Source of the DNA: Hymenochaete sp. R1
Taxonomy: Eukaryota; Basidiomycota; Agaricomycetes; Hymenochaetales; Hymenochaetaceae
Assembly: GCA_019400425.1 (NCBI GenBank)
Contig: JAFREE010000162.1
Location: forward strand, 1-54,839
DNA length: 54,839 nt
Direction: 5' to 3'
Below, piece after piece: positions 1 to 10,171 of the stretch. Under the pieces are notes generated by a model that searched no databases, was not told the DNA's origin, and saw only the letters and a program-made list of their open reading frames with translations. Position numbers and translations under genes: made by a program. Position 1 is the first letter of the stretch. Every line of letters starts with the position of its first letter.

Positions 1-96
1 TATCCATCAACCCATAACGCAATTTACACCGAATCGGAACTCAGCAATGCAAAGAACATGCTTCAAGCATATAAAAGGAGGCACAGAATCCAGTGA

Positions 97-1068
97 ATCT
101 CCCAGCAATGCTTGTCTTCCGCATCGGTTTCGTTACATTCTCCTTTGGCCTCGAATACATCTACGACGACGACCAGTCGATCTTCAAGTTCCACTTTTGC
201 CATCACAACTCTGCTTTCGCTACCCTCAAGTTTGCCACAGGCGTCACTCTTGCTCAGATCTACGACCTCTACCTCGGGATCATCAAATCTATCGCACGAC
301 ACATCATCCTTTTACAACTTATCTACTTCAATTTCCGAAGCCACCTCCAAGCTCAGTCATTTGCTGCCCGACGCCTCCAAGATGCCCAGAGTCAACAGCA
401 GGATCGAACGCGACTACAACACGCACGCGCGTCGAGTCAGAACCGGGGCCAGCCCGTACCGCCGCCCAGAAACCAGCGACAACGTCCAAGAACTCACCGA
501 AACCCTGACACGCGACAGCCGCACTCATCCTGAGCACCCGGAAGCACCACTTCAACACTGGGATTCAGCTGGTGCTGGAGTCATTGCAGGTGCAGACCGT
601 CTCTCCAAGATCCTAACCACGTGGCCTCGTCTTGACATCATTGACCTGTTTCACGAGCGCAAGCTGAATGCGGACAGTTTGGAGGACGAGGACCCAACGG
701 ACCTTATCCACAGTCAAGTCCAGATCTTCTGGAGTGCAAGCGATACGACAACACAGCTAACGTCCGAACTTGTTCGTCTCGAAAAGGCCAAACAGCGGCT
801 CTGGTCCCAGGTTTACTCAATAGCGCGCATTGGTCAACAGGCACTCATGAATGCGTACGTCGAAGGAGGTCTTAGAGTCTTAAGTCCCTTCGATCGTAAC
901 CCTTATGAACCACCACCTGCTGACTTAGCCAGTCGTTTGTCCGATCCGTGGGCTACCCAACCTGAGCCTACCTCCGAACCAGGTGATTCACGCGAATGCC
1001 CTACCAATCCAGGTGAGGGCGATGTGTTCGTTGAAGAAGAACTGTCGGAGGATGACTTTGAGATCTGA
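97..1068 (+). CDS. Unknown ORF of an LTR retrotransposon (3'-proximal)
   Basis: An open frame runs from a stop at 94-96 to the TGA at 1066-1068. The first in-frame ATG is at 382 and gives 228 residues; the upstream part is Ser/Thr-rich and may be untranslated or belong to a spliced form. The product ends in an acidic tail (EELSEDDFEI). I see no protease, reverse transcriptase, RNase H or integrase motif and no zinc knuckle. It lies about 180 nt upstream of a purine tract and an LTR, so it is probably the last ORF of an LTR element whose 5' part is off the window, or the only ORF of a non-autonomous element. Two other frames (from ATG 47 and from 93) are also open here for about 450 nt, so the true frame of the first 380 nt is unsure. 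Confidence 0.45.
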   Translation: MSQQCLSSASVSLHSPLASNTSTTTTSRSSSSTFAITTLLSLPSSLPQASLLLRSTTSTSGSSNLSHDTSSFYNLSTSISEATSKLSHLLPDASKMPRVNSRIERDYNTHARRVRTGASPYRRPETSDNVQELTETLTRDSRTHPEHPEAPLQHWDSAGAGVIAGADRLSKILTTWPRLDIIDLFHERKLNADSLEDEDPTDLIHSQVQIFWSASDTTTQLTSELVRLEKAKQRLWSQVYSIARIGQQALMNAYVEGGLRVLSPFDRNPYEPPPADLASRLSDPWATQPEPTSEPGDSRECPTNPGEGDVFVEEELSEDDFEI

Positions 1069-1235
1069 AGGGTGTTGTTGATGATGGTGGTGATGTTTTT
1101 CTGCTCTTTTTTCTTCATGACCATATGCCTGCTCCTTGTTTATTTTACTTGTTCTTTCCTTTTCTAACTTCTTTCGATTGTGTTTCCTTGTTTTTTCTTT
1201 ACTTGTATTTTCTGGATCCATTGGACCAGAACCTT

Positions 1236-1248
1236 GAGAGGGGGGTAA
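1236..1248 (+). other. Polypurine tract of LTR retrotransposon
   Basis: The purine run GAGAGGGGGGTAA directly precedes TGTTACGG, the usual arrangement of the plus-strand primer next to a 3' LTR. Confidence 0.6.
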
Positions 1249-1707
1249 TGTTACGGTTCAACACCGTTCATACGCTTAGTCAAGCTTACCCGCTTACTTT
1301 ATTTCTTTCTCTGTCATATTATTCTTTGTCTTTCTTTAACATTCCGTGCACATGATCGCATGTGATCTGTGCACAGCATCAGTCAGGCGTCTTACTAAGA
1401 CACCTTCCTTATTCGTCCGTTTCTTCTCAGGTACTAGTACACAGCCTCGTAGACGGGTGGCCTATATAAGGGCCTCACCTTGTAGCTCTTGTACCTTAGA
1501 TTTGACCTTCTGTCCTCACCGGTCAATACATCTTGTCTCTTGTCTCCTGTCTTATAAGACTATCCCTGGGTGGGATATCTTACTCGAACTCTGTCTATCT
1601 GACACATCAAGCCGGAGCTTGTGTGCAGATCTCTTGTAACCTCAGGTCGCTGTCACGTGACCCTGATTTGTCAGACTCCTGATCAACGTCTTGATCGGAC
1701 TCTAACA
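1249..1707 (+). mobile_element. 3' LTR of an LTR retrotransposon
   Basis: The segment begins TGTTA and ends TAACA, a 5-bp terminal inverted repeat with TG...CA ends, and follows a polypurine tract. It holds a TATA box (CTATATAAG, around 1462-1470) at a position expected for an LTR promoter. The right boundary is supported independently, because the LINE reading frame on the other strand is interrupted at this base. CCAAG at 1708-1712 would be the right copy of a 5-bp target duplication; the left copy is outside the window. No second copy of this LTR was noticed in the window. Assignment to Ty3 or Ty1 type is not possible without pol. Confidence 0.6.
1462..1470 (+). promoter_or_regulatory. TATA box inside the LTR
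   Basis: CTATATAAG lies about 210 nt into the LTR, a plausible core promoter for the retroelement transcript. Confidence 0.5.
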
Positions 1708-4700
1708 CCAAGAGAGGGAAGTGAAGATGCTCGCTTGGCAAGACGATCAACAACCTCATTGAGCAAAATTCCTTTATGAGCTGGGACCCAATGAAGGTGA
1801 AGAGTGAATGGGTGAGAAAGAAAGAGGGAAGAAAGTGAACGGTGGAATATAAGAGAAGCAGATTGAGAAGAATGAGGAGAAGAGGAAAGGATGGTAGAGA
1901 GAGCCGCCTGACTATCGGCGAAAATATGAATAGAGGAAATAGGATGAGAAACAGAGGATAGGAAATCAGAGATGAGAAGAGAAGCGCCCGCAAGGGCAAA
2001 AAGTTCTGCATCATAGGCCACGGCGCGCTTGCCGAGGCCCCATGAGTGTTCAAGTTGTTGTCGGGAGGGGTGATGTAGGAGGGCAGCAGAGCCCGCGCGT
2101 CCTTTCGAATAGGAACCGTCGGTGAAGATGGTGAGGGAGGATGGGTCGGAGGTGATTGTGTCGATGATGGAGGTGTGGTTAAGTTGTTTGGAGAAAGAGG
2201 GCGGGACGACGGGGAAAGGTGTGTTGAAGGTAAGGTGTGGGTCCAGTCGCTCGGAGTGAGGAGGTATGCGAGAGATTAGGTAGTGAAAGGGGTCGTGAGG
2301 AGAATGATGAGAGGGAGGGATTGAGATGTGTACTCTAGTTGGAGGAAGGGAGAATTTGTATGAAGACGGGGGATGGGCAAGAGGAGAATGAAAGGGAATA
2401 CGACATAAACGGAGAGCCGAATTATCAGAAAGCTTTTTGAGACGTAAAGAAATGGGAACAATAGAGAAGATATGATGAAGAGGAGGGGAAGGTGATGTTC
2501 GAAATGCACCTGTGAGTTGAACAAGGGCACGATTCTGAAATTTTTGAAGGGGGGATAAAAGGGAGTTTTGACGATGCCCTGTGTAGTAGACCGGAGATCC
2601 CCAAAGAAGAACAGGGAGAACACAGGAGATATAAAGAATGCGAAGAAGATTGAGAGGAAGACCATGATGAGAGTTAGAGTGAAGAATACGAAGAGAAACA
2701 AGTGTGCCAGAAGCTTTGTTAACCATTTTTTCTATATGAGAGGAGAAAGAAAGAGAGGAATCAAAATAAATGCCGAGCCAACGCAAAGTGGGTTGCGGAA
2801 TGACTGGGTTATCATAAGAGGGAAAATTGGGATAAAACGGAGTGTTAAGAAAGGGCCGAGATGATCTTCGGCGGGAGAAGATTTTGAACTCGTCCTTGCC
2901 TTCATCGAGGTCAAGGCCAATGTCCTGGAAATGTTGGCGCATTTCAGCACGCAGGGCGACGAGGTTGTGAAGAGGTTCGCGCGGATCTACAATGCCTTCT
3001 GTGAGGAAGTGGTCATCCACGTATGCGAGTATGTTTTGTGAGGGTGCACGAGAGACCGCTCGGAAAACAGTTGACGAGTAGATGATGGATAGGATGGGTG
3101 ATAGGGGCGAGCCCTGAGGCGTGCCAATATTCAGGATTTGGAAAGTCGATGAGGGGAGAAAGGTGAAAGCGACGTGTCGTTTTGAGAGGAAGGAGAGGAC
3201 CCAGTCCGCAAGGGAGCGTGGGAATCCTAAAAGAAGAAGAACCTGTCGAAGGCGGTGGTGTTGGATATTGTCAAAGAAACCTTTGATATCAACCGCGAGG
3301 GCTGCAGTATCCATCTGGTTACGATGGTTATGGCAGACAATGTTAGTAAATGTGAGGGCAGCATCGGTAACCAATGAGCAAGGGCGGCCGCCCAATTGGC
3401 GAAAGTCAACGAGGTTGAACCGATTGACCTCGTCAGCCATGCGCTTCGCTACGAGTTTCTCCAGGAGTTTCCCCAGAGTCTCAAGCAGAGCAATGGGACG
3501 GTAAGATCGTGGTAAGGAATAGTCCTTTTTGTTGGGTTTAGGAATAACGCATATAAAAGAGGTTTTGAAAGAAGATGGGAAATGCGAGAGGAGTAGAGAG
3601 GAATTGAAGAGATGAAGGAGAAGGTGAGAGCAGAGTGGGAATGCCCATTTAATCAGGCGATAGGAAATATTAGAGATGCCGGGGGCAGAGGTGTTGGAGG
3701 TTTTAGAAAGAACATGTGACAGTTCATTAAGAGAGAAAGGGGGAAAAGTACGAGAAGGAATGGGGGGAGGGTCTGAAGGGAGGGACGTCCGACAGAGCGG
3801 GCGACCTGGAGGGAAAAAGGTTTGACGAAGGAGAATAGCATGGTCTTGCGGGGAATGAGCCCACTGACCATTGGAGAGGAGGGGAGGAAGGGCAGGAGAG
3901 CGACGTCCCTGTGCCCATTTTGCTTTTCGGAAAATAGAGTCCGGGTGAGCGTCAAAACATAAGTCATCATAGAATTGTCGCTTGATGCGAGTGGTGAGGT
4001 TGTGGAAGGCACGTTTGTCTGCCCTGGATGGAGAGGGAAGGGAGCGCAGGTTGTGGAGAGCAGATACACATTCTGCATTCCACCACAAGTTATGTGGGCG
4101 GTTGGGAGAGAGGGGTTTAGGAGGGTGGAAGACAGAAGAGGAAGCATTAGAAAACACGTTGAGAAGGGAGGAGGCGAAATCATCGAGCTCAGTATCAGAA
4201 GAAATAGGGGTGATGGTCAGAGGACGAATGAGATCGTCAAAGGCCTTGACCCAGTCGTCATGAAGGCTAGGGTCAATAACAAAAGGCCGAAGTTGGGGAG
4301 GGGTGATATCCGGGAAAAAGGAGATGTCGAGGGTAAAAGAGAGGTAAGCGTGATCAGAGCAAAGAGCTCGATCGAAGATGGCAGTCCAATAGGGAACGAA
4401 GTCATAAAGAAAGAGATTAGAAGATATAAATGTAAGATCGAGAGTGGATTGATAGCGTGGTGCAAAATACGTGGGAGTATTTGGTTGATTGATTAAAGTG
4501 AGAGAATTGGCAGAGACTGTGTCATGGAAAATGCGTGCCTGGGCCAAAGTAGAGTGCGGAGGTTGCAAGGACCACATAGGGTGTTGAAGATTGAAATCGC
4601 CAGTGACAATGAGATTGTCGTACTGAGCGATTGGAAGATTATCAAAAGAATGGACAAGCTCGTCCTCATGTCCTGGCTGATTGTATGCAGCGAGGATAGA

Positions 4701-5075
4701 GAAAGACGGAGTCGAACGAGAGGTTAGGCCCAGAAGAAAAAGGGAGGGAGAGAGAGAGGGTGAAATGGAGAATAAGTGTGAAATATGTTTCCGAACATAA
4801 ATAATGACTTTAAAAGGAGACGTGTCCGAGAAAGTGTGAGGAGGAATGAAGGATGTCCACATGGGATGTGAGACCGACCCAATAATAGGGTGAGGGTCAG
4901 AAGAGTCAAATTGAGGCCGATGGCCAATAGTGCCACACCACGGCTCAATAAAAACCGCGATAGAGAAGTTGTCATCAACAATGGAGTTGAGAGCAACGTG
5001 CATGCACGCATTGGAACGATTTACATTGAGATGAAAAATGTGAAGAGGAGATGCATGAAGGTTGTCACTCATCAT
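1683..5075 (-). CDS. LINE ORF2: endonuclease-reverse transcriptase-RNase H, 3' truncated
   Basis: This is the replication protein of a Tad-like non-LTR retrotransposon, 1130 residues from ATG 5075. In order: an AP-type endonuclease (FIEPW near residue 43, GDFN near 160, SDHAYL near 243), a reverse transcriptase with the YVDD catalytic box near residue 685 (DNA 3014-3025) preceded by SYRPIALL and GTPQGSPLSP, and an RNase H domain near 985-1120 with TDGS, an E (AELFA), ADSQA and the HKG...D box. The frame is free of stops, so the copy looks young. The last seven codons before the TGA at 1683 lie inside the LTR of the neighbouring element; native ORF2 sequence stops at 1708, just after RNase H, so its real C-terminus is missing. 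The start overlaps the ORF1 stop by 11 nt. Confidence 0.92.
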   Translation of the reverse strand: MMSDNLHASPLHIFHLNVNRSNACMHVALNSIVDDNFSIAVFIEPWCGTIGHRPQFDSSDPHPIIGSVSHPMWTSFIPPHTFSDTSPFKVIIYVRKHISHLFSISPSLSPSLFLLGLTSRSTPSFSILAAYNQPGHEDELVHSFDNLPIAQYDNLIVTGDFNLQHPMWSLQPPHSTLAQARIFHDTVSANSLTLINQPNTPTYFAPRYQSTLDLTFISSNLFLYDFVPYWTAIFDRALCSDHAYLSFTLDISFFPDITPPQLRPFVIDPSLHDDWVKAFDDLIRPLTITPISSDTELDDFASSLLNVFSNASSSVFHPPKPLSPNRPHNLWWNAECVSALHNLRSLPSPSRADKRAFHNLTTRIKRQFYDDLCFDAHPDSIFRKAKWAQGRRSPALPPLLSNGQWAHSPQDHAILLRQTFFPPGRPLCRTSLPSDPPPIPSRTFPPFSLNELSHVLSKTSNTSAPGISNISYRLIKWAFPLCSHLLLHLFNSSLLLSHFPSSFKTSFICVIPKPNKKDYSLPRSYRPIALLETLGKLLEKLVAKRMADEVNRFNLVDFRQLGGRPCSLVTDAALTFTNIVCHNHRNQMDTAALAVDIKGFFDNIQHHRLRQVLLLLGFPRSLADWVLSFLSKRHVAFTFLPSSTFQILNIGTPQGSPLSPILSIIYSSTVFRAVSRAPSQNILAYVDDHFLTEGIVDPREPLHNLVALRAEMRQHFQDIGLDLDEGKDEFKIFSRRRSSRPFLNTPFYPNFPSYDNPVIPQPTLRWLGIYFDSSLSFSSHIEKMVNKASGTLVSLRILHSNSHHGLPLNLLRILYISCVLPVLLWGSPVYYTGHRQNSLLSPLQKFQNRALVQLTGAFRTSPSPPLHHIFSIVPISLRLKKLSDNSALRLCRIPFHSPLAHPPSSYKFSLPPTRVHISIPPSHHSPHDPFHYLISRIPPHSERLDPHLTFNTPFPVVPPSFSKQLNHTSIIDTITSDPSSLTIFTDGSYSKGRAGSAALLHHPSRQQLEHSWGLGKRAVAYDAELFALAGASLLISDFLSSVSHPISSIHIFADSQAALSTILSSSPHSSQSASLIFHRSLSSLFLSHPFTLHLHWVPAHKGILLNEVVDRLAKRASSLPSLGVRVRSRR

Positions 5076-6816
5076 CAATCATGTCTGATCGGTGTGAGCG
5101 GGTGTCCAGGTCCGCAACGGGGATAGGACAATTGGGGAGACGGTATTTCTGTTTGACTGGGCACTCGTAGAGTGCATCAGCACGGTGATCCCCTTTGCAG
5201 ATAGCGCAGATTGGGGGGTGAGGGCAGAGAGGGTCAGAATTAGGTTGCTCGCCACATGCAAAGCATTTATGGCGATGTTGTTGGAAGGTATGGGGACCTC
5301 CACAGTGGACGCAGATAGGGGTTTTCGACTTACATTCGGAGGCAGTATGACCCGGCTGCCAGCATTGAGAGCATTGACGGAAGCAGGGTTGGTCGACCCA
5401 CTTTTTGGGGAAGACGCGCATGCCAAACATGTAGAAGGGGGTACGGAGGATCTGTTTCTGTATAACGTCAGTAGGGTCCTCGACTTCAAAGACAATTGAC
5501 GATGAGGGCGCAGTTATATTTTCAATCTTGCGCAGCCAAGTGGGAGGGCGTCGTATGGTGAAGTGTTTGACACACGGGTTGGCCTGAAGAGCAGCGAGTA
5601 GCTCATCTGCAGAATGAGGTTCGTCGGAAAAGGGGTCTTTGAATGGGACACCTGGAAGATGGATAGTTGCACATTTGACAGATTGGCGGAGTGTCGGGGG
5701 AGGGAAGTGTTCAAATACTTTCGTGAACTTGTCTGCGTGGGTTTGGACGAGATTGGGATCAGTGCCAGAGGGGAAGGTGAAGATGCAATTATTATTCGAA
5801 TTCCATTGTGCGCCAAGAACACGAAGTTTGGCGGTGGCGGGGCTACGCTCAAGAGTGATATGCAGTTTGGCGAGTAGTTTCTCTGGGATGAGGCGGACTT
5901 TTGGTGGTGCTTGCTTGTTGAAAACGGCAGTGAATCGAAGAAACTGGGCACCAGGCAGTGGGTTCAGCCGTTGGGGTGCCGGTTTGGTGTTGGTTGACGC
6001 TGGTTTGGGTGCGGGTGGTGCGGGCCGTGATGCTGTTTGGGCAAAGGATGGTTTCGTGGCAGGGGCGGGGCTAACTGGGGTGACAGTAGGCTCCACAGCG
6101 GGAGGTGGACGATGTTCAACGGAGGCAACGTGCTGCGTGATGGTGGCAAGTTGTTTCTGGACCTGTAGAAGATGTGCCTTGACATTGTATCCGGTGTCTA
6201 CCTGTAGACCAAGAGCAGAGGCCGTACCTCTCATAGAGATGTGAATACGGTCCTGTCCTTCCTGATTAAGAAGAGGGAAGAGGTCGGTAAGAAGATTAGC
6301 TGATGTTTCAAAAATGGAGAGAAGATCCAGGGCATCATATGGGTTGACCGTGTATTCAGGCTGATAGGCAATCTCGCTGAAGCGCGTCTGGGTACTGGCA
6401 AAAGACCTAAGGAGAGTGCAGAAGCGAGCCTGACAGCGGCCGCTGTCGTCTGGCGAGCTGACCTTGTCGATTTGAGAGGGTCGAAAGTTAAATGGGGGAG
6501 GCGAAGCTGAGACCGAATGGGATGCCGATGGGGGAGCTGAAAAAAGGGGAGACCGGTTAGAATGTGAAGGAGAAGGCATGTGTATGTTATCCTCCATGTG
6601 AAGGGTATGCGTTTCTGCAGGGGGTCGACCAGGCTCCCCCCCTCCCTCTGGGATAGATTGAGCTGACAAGGGGTGAGTAAGAGGGACATGAGACGGGTGA
6701 ATAGGAGGGGTGGATGAAGACTGAGAAGGGCGAGAGGAGAGGGAGGTAAGGGGAGAGGAGAGAGAATCAGGAATAGTGGTAAAGTCCTGAGGGGGACCAC
6801 CGGCGGCTCCCGCCAT
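1708..6816 (-). mobile_element. Tad-like LINE, 3' end missing from the window
   Basis: The coding part of a two-ORF non-LTR retrotransposon, read right to left. ORF1 with zinc knuckles followed by ORF2 with endonuclease, reverse transcriptase and RNase H is the layout of the fungal Tad clade. The left end is the junction with the LTR at 1707/1708, so the 3' UTR and target duplication cannot be seen. The 5' limit is not defined; a 5' UTR probably extends past 6816, and a 24-nt A run at 6890-6913 (poly-T on the element strand) may lie in it. Confidence 0.85.
5065..6816 (-). CDS. LINE ORF1: Gag-like RNA-binding protein with zinc knuckles
   Basis: 583 residues from ATG 6816 to TGA 5065. The N-terminal third is Pro/Ser-rich and probably disordered. 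The C-terminal part carries cysteine-histidine knuckles: CSQCWQPGHTASEC at about 482-495 (CX2CX4HX4C), a CVHC/CFAC pair in between, and CAICKGDHRADALYEC at about 537-552. Such proteins coat the LINE transcript into a ribonucleoprotein. Its stop overlaps the ORF2 start in ATGATGAGTGA (5065-5075), suggesting that ORF2 is made by stop-and-restart translation. The frame is intact over its full length. Confidence 0.88.
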   Translation of the reverse strand: MAGAAGGPPQDFTTIPDSLSSPLTSLSSRPSQSSSTPPIHPSHVPLTHPLSAQSIPEGGGEPGRPPAETHTLHMEDNIHMPSPSHSNRSPLFSAPPSASHSVSASPPPFNFRPSQIDKVSSPDDSGRCQARFCTLLRSFASTQTRFSEIAYQPEYTVNPYDALDLLSIFETSANLLTDLFPLLNQEGQDRIHISMRGTASALGLQVDTGYNVKAHLLQVQKQLATITQHVASVEHRPPPAVEPTVTPVSPAPATKPSFAQTASRPAPPAPKPASTNTKPAPQRLNPLPGAQFLRFTAVFNKQAPPKVRLIPEKLLAKLHITLERSPATAKLRVLGAQWNSNNNCIFTFPSGTDPNLVQTHADKFTKVFEHFPPPTLRQSVKCATIHLPGVPFKDPFSDEPHSADELLAALQANPCVKHFTIRRPPTWLRKIENITAPSSSIVFEVEDPTDVIQKQILRTPFYMFGMRVFPKKWVDQPCFRQCSQCWQPGHTASECKSKTPICVHCGGPHTFQQHRHKCFACGEQPNSDPLCPHPPICAICKGDHRADALYECPVKQKYRLPNCPIPVADLDTRSHRSDMIDDE

Positions 6817-6889
6817 AATTACAACAAATGGGGACTAGCAGACACACAAACAGACGAAACAGACAAATATCAAAATAGAAACAGAAGAG

Positions 6890-6920
<31 letters not shown>

Positions 6921-8425
6921 GAAAACCGGCAGTCTAGACAGCGATGAGCGAGAAAAGTTGAGCAGCGACGAGGAAAGAAGCGTGGGAAAAATGGTGATGG
7001 TGGTGGTTAAAGGGCAAGGAGCGATGACGCGACGACGTGATTTTTAATGCCCATTTCCCTCAATTCCCCTAAGCCTTAAGCTCCTCCTCCCTCCCCTGCA
7101 CCCATGATTTTTTGCCTCCTACAATCATTCGACGCCGTTTGTCATTGCTTTGTGTCCATACAAATCACACATGCCATATGTGCGCGACAAGAAGCACATG
7201 CGACATTTCGGAAGAAAAAGTCCTTGATCGTATGAATCTTCCTCGAGCAGTTTTCAGGTGGTTGAAGGTTTGGAGAAACGTCGATTGAATCATGCAAAAC
7301 CTCGCTTGGGATCTCGATTCCGCTTTCCGTCATGGTAAACTTTATTGCTTATGATACTGATGGCTCCAATGCTCATGGAAAAGCGCCCGCTCGACGGAGA
7401 GGCGTCGTCCAACTGCATAGTCAGCATTTCGGGTCCTTCTTCAGCCACACTTGAAGTAGTAACGTCATATACCGCAACTGGCAGGCCCAGTCAAATGGAA
7501 TTAGCTGCGTCAAAAATGGTCAACGAAACTTGTGGGATCCGGACCGGAGGATATAAACATGCTAATTTAGAAGTGTCTTGGTCTCATGGACATTGCGGCT
7601 CAATCTCACTTGAGTCGTTTGTCTACATTGTTTCTTCTCAACCTCAGTTCAGCGTTCGAAACTTTCGCCAAGTGGTCTCAAAAATTTGTGTCTTATGTTG
7701 AGTCTTGTGAAGCGTCGATCGCATTACGCTGCGGACGTCAAGAGAATTCGCCGGCTGCTGGTTGTCGTGCGTCTATCCAAAAGCAACGCGCACAAGCAGC
7801 CTTCGAATTTCAAACGCTTTCGGGAACGTGTTTCTCAATCTCGAATGTATGTTGACAAAGTTTCGCACCCGTCTATTCAACGCGGTCCGCATGACGGACA
7901 CGAAGCCAGAGGAGCAATTGCAGCCCTGAACCGACCCCGGCCGTAAAATTGGAGTCTGAGCCTGCACGCAGCTTCCTCATGGGAGGATATAAGACCCTCT
8001 ATCTCACTCAATCGGCCTCGCGTTCGTCCCATGCTCCTCATCCAACCCGCACGTCGCCTTCCCGTCTCCGAACCCATCGGTTGCTCACTAACCTCTTCCC
8101 ACTCCATTACGCCCGCATCTGTCCAGCAGAGTGCATGCAATTTACCCATCGATTGACTTCAAGACTTTGACGCCCAGAGTATACCCTCACCAACTCCGAA
8201 CGCACACCACCTGTGGGTTTTGCGAGCTGTTTTATCTTGAATCAAGTAGGAGTGGTCCGTCAGATGGTGTCGGGTTTTTGCGATTAGGTTCGATCAGGTG
8301 AGTACCATGTTATCGACTATATGCGTAGGTGTGTCTGATAAATAGCTGTAGTTTCCTGCCCCCGCGCATAGAAAAAGCCGCTCACACTCGAGTCTCTGAT
8401 ATTCATCCTGAACGAGGACCATATC
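6817..8425. other. Intergenic, no recognised gene
   Basis: Between the LINE and the DUF6699-like gene. It contains the A run at 6890-6913 and purine-rich DNA up to about 7020 that may be LINE 5' UTR. Short open frames exist, for example from ATG 7333 and from 7345, but none shows a recognisable motif. The part next to 8426 should hold the promoter and 5' UTR of the downstream gene. Confidence 0.5.
6890..6913. repeat. Poly-A run (24 nt)
   Basis: An uninterrupted 24-nt A run just upstream (in LINE orientation) of ORF1. It reads as poly-T on the LINE strand, so it is not the tail of this LINE. Confidence 0.8.
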
Positions 8426-10171
8426 ATGCCCTCTCCAACAGAAGCGCACCCAGCGTATAGGCCGCGAAGGCCACATATACCTTCTCCAGTTGACTATGGT
8501 TATGGTAGATACCCCTTCCCACAAACCAATGCTTACTATGCAACGAATTTTGCTGTTGGGAACGTGATATCTCAGACTCCATATGAGCCTGTAGGACCAT
8601 ATGTTCGTCAACGACCCCCACCTCGGCCTCACTATCCAATTTCTGGGTATGCTTCGGACTCGTATGGGCGTGCCGATGTACCGTTTCCTTCTCCAGAAAG
8701 AGGTTAGTATTTATGTGGCCGTATGTCAAGCGTGAGAAAAAGAAAACTGACTTTTAAAACAGACAGGAGAGAGAGTCCAAAGGACGAGCCGTCGAAATGG
8801 CGAAATATCTATAATACATTGCGGAGGACATCCTCGAAGCCCTCTCCCAAACCTCCAGTCGCGAGTAGTCCGGAACCTCCGAATCGCTACTTCATTCCAC
8901 CGCCACCAGAACGCATAGATAGCTCCCGACCGCCTTCAAGAAATGATGCGCACCCTTCTCTCCGACCATCTTCATCACTACAACGAAAACAATCCACAGA
9001 ATCGCGTAAGGGTAGAAGCTCTCTCACCGCGCCGAGACCAGGTCAACGACAACGAACCATATCGTTTGAAGACGAACAACCCCCAGACTCCCGAGCTGCC
9101 TCGAGGGAGCGGGATCAGCGGCGACCTGACCCTCGCTCCTCCTCCAACGAACGCACGCACCTCAAACCCATCCTGAGAACACCCTCAGCAGACAGGCGCG
9201 TTAGAACAAACTCCAACACGAGTCATCGGAGTCAAAATCAAGGTCAAGACCCTTATCATGGATCTCGATCTGCGTCAGCCGAACGCAGACGACCTATCAC
9301 ACCTGAGTCCACGCAGCGGCAAGGAGGTGGTCAAGGAGAATTACGTTCGATTCTTCGTCCTTCCTCTGGTCAAAGACAAAAAGAAGGCTCGGGCTCGGAC
9401 TTACGAGGTCGTCGACCTTCTAACTCCGGCGGTGGGGGGACGCAGCCTCGACAAAGTACTTCTGCGCAACATGTAAACCCTCCATCCCCGACAACCCTTG
9501 TAAAACTATCAAAGACCCCTCGGTTAATACCAGTCACATCTGCCGGAGCCGGTATGTCAAGTCTTCCGCTTTGCACCCTTTCCCACTCAACTTCTTAACG
9601 GAACTTTACTAACGACCTTCATTTGCTTTTGGCAGACACCCCTCAAGTTCACCGACTCCTCCGCACCGGGTCCTCCCATCTCGCTTACTTCGACCTCCGC
9701 TTCCCCGCGACCTCCGTAAAGAAAAAAGCGTCAGGCCATTACACTTACCTTAATCACGACGACTCATGGGAACCTGCCCTGACCTCCCAAGACCACCACA
9801 TCCGCCTCTTAGCAAAGGAACTCCTCCCAGGGACCTACATCGACATCACCCCTCAGTACAAGTACCCCTTCGTCTCCGTATGCGATCTTTTGAAGGTCGT
9901 AGCGAAGATCTGCAATGCGCAAGTCGACCCGAAACGCTTTGTGTTGGATGCGATTGATCCGGAGGTGGATGGGAGGCTGAAAAGGGCGTTTAAGAGGCGG
10001 GTGTCGAAGGTACGGAGTCGGGCCCCAGGAGAGGCGGAAGAGGCGAAGGCGAGGGGATATTTGAATGTGGATTACTTAGGGTCGAGGTGTTTCTTTGCGG
10101 GCTTTACATTTGCTTATGGAGAAGATGGGAATCATTGGTTGATTTTGGATACGATGAGGGAACCTAGGTGA
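8426..10171 (+). CDS. DUF6699-like protein
   Basis: Three exons: 8426-8702, 8763-9551 and 9636-10171, 533 residues. Both introns (60 and 84 nt) have GT-AG ends, keep phase 1, and the second holds a perfect TACTAAC branch point at 9607-9613. The first 350 residues are Ser/Pro/Arg-rich and low complexity, with a Tyr/Pro-rich start and recurring ILRTPS/ILRPSS-type motifs. The folded C-terminal part (exon 3) has the order seen in DUF6699 proteins of basidiomycetes: YIDITPQYKYPFVSVCDLL, then ARGYLNVDYLGSRCFFAGF and HWLILDT. The family assignment is from memory of those motifs and the function is unknown. The stop codon sits inside a perfect donor (AG|GTGAGT, 10168), so a longer spliced form is possible. 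Confidence 0.7.

Noticed and set aside
6890..6913. Poly-A run as the tail of the LINE
   Set aside because: The LINE is on the minus strand and this run is at its 5' side, reading as poly-T in the element's direction.
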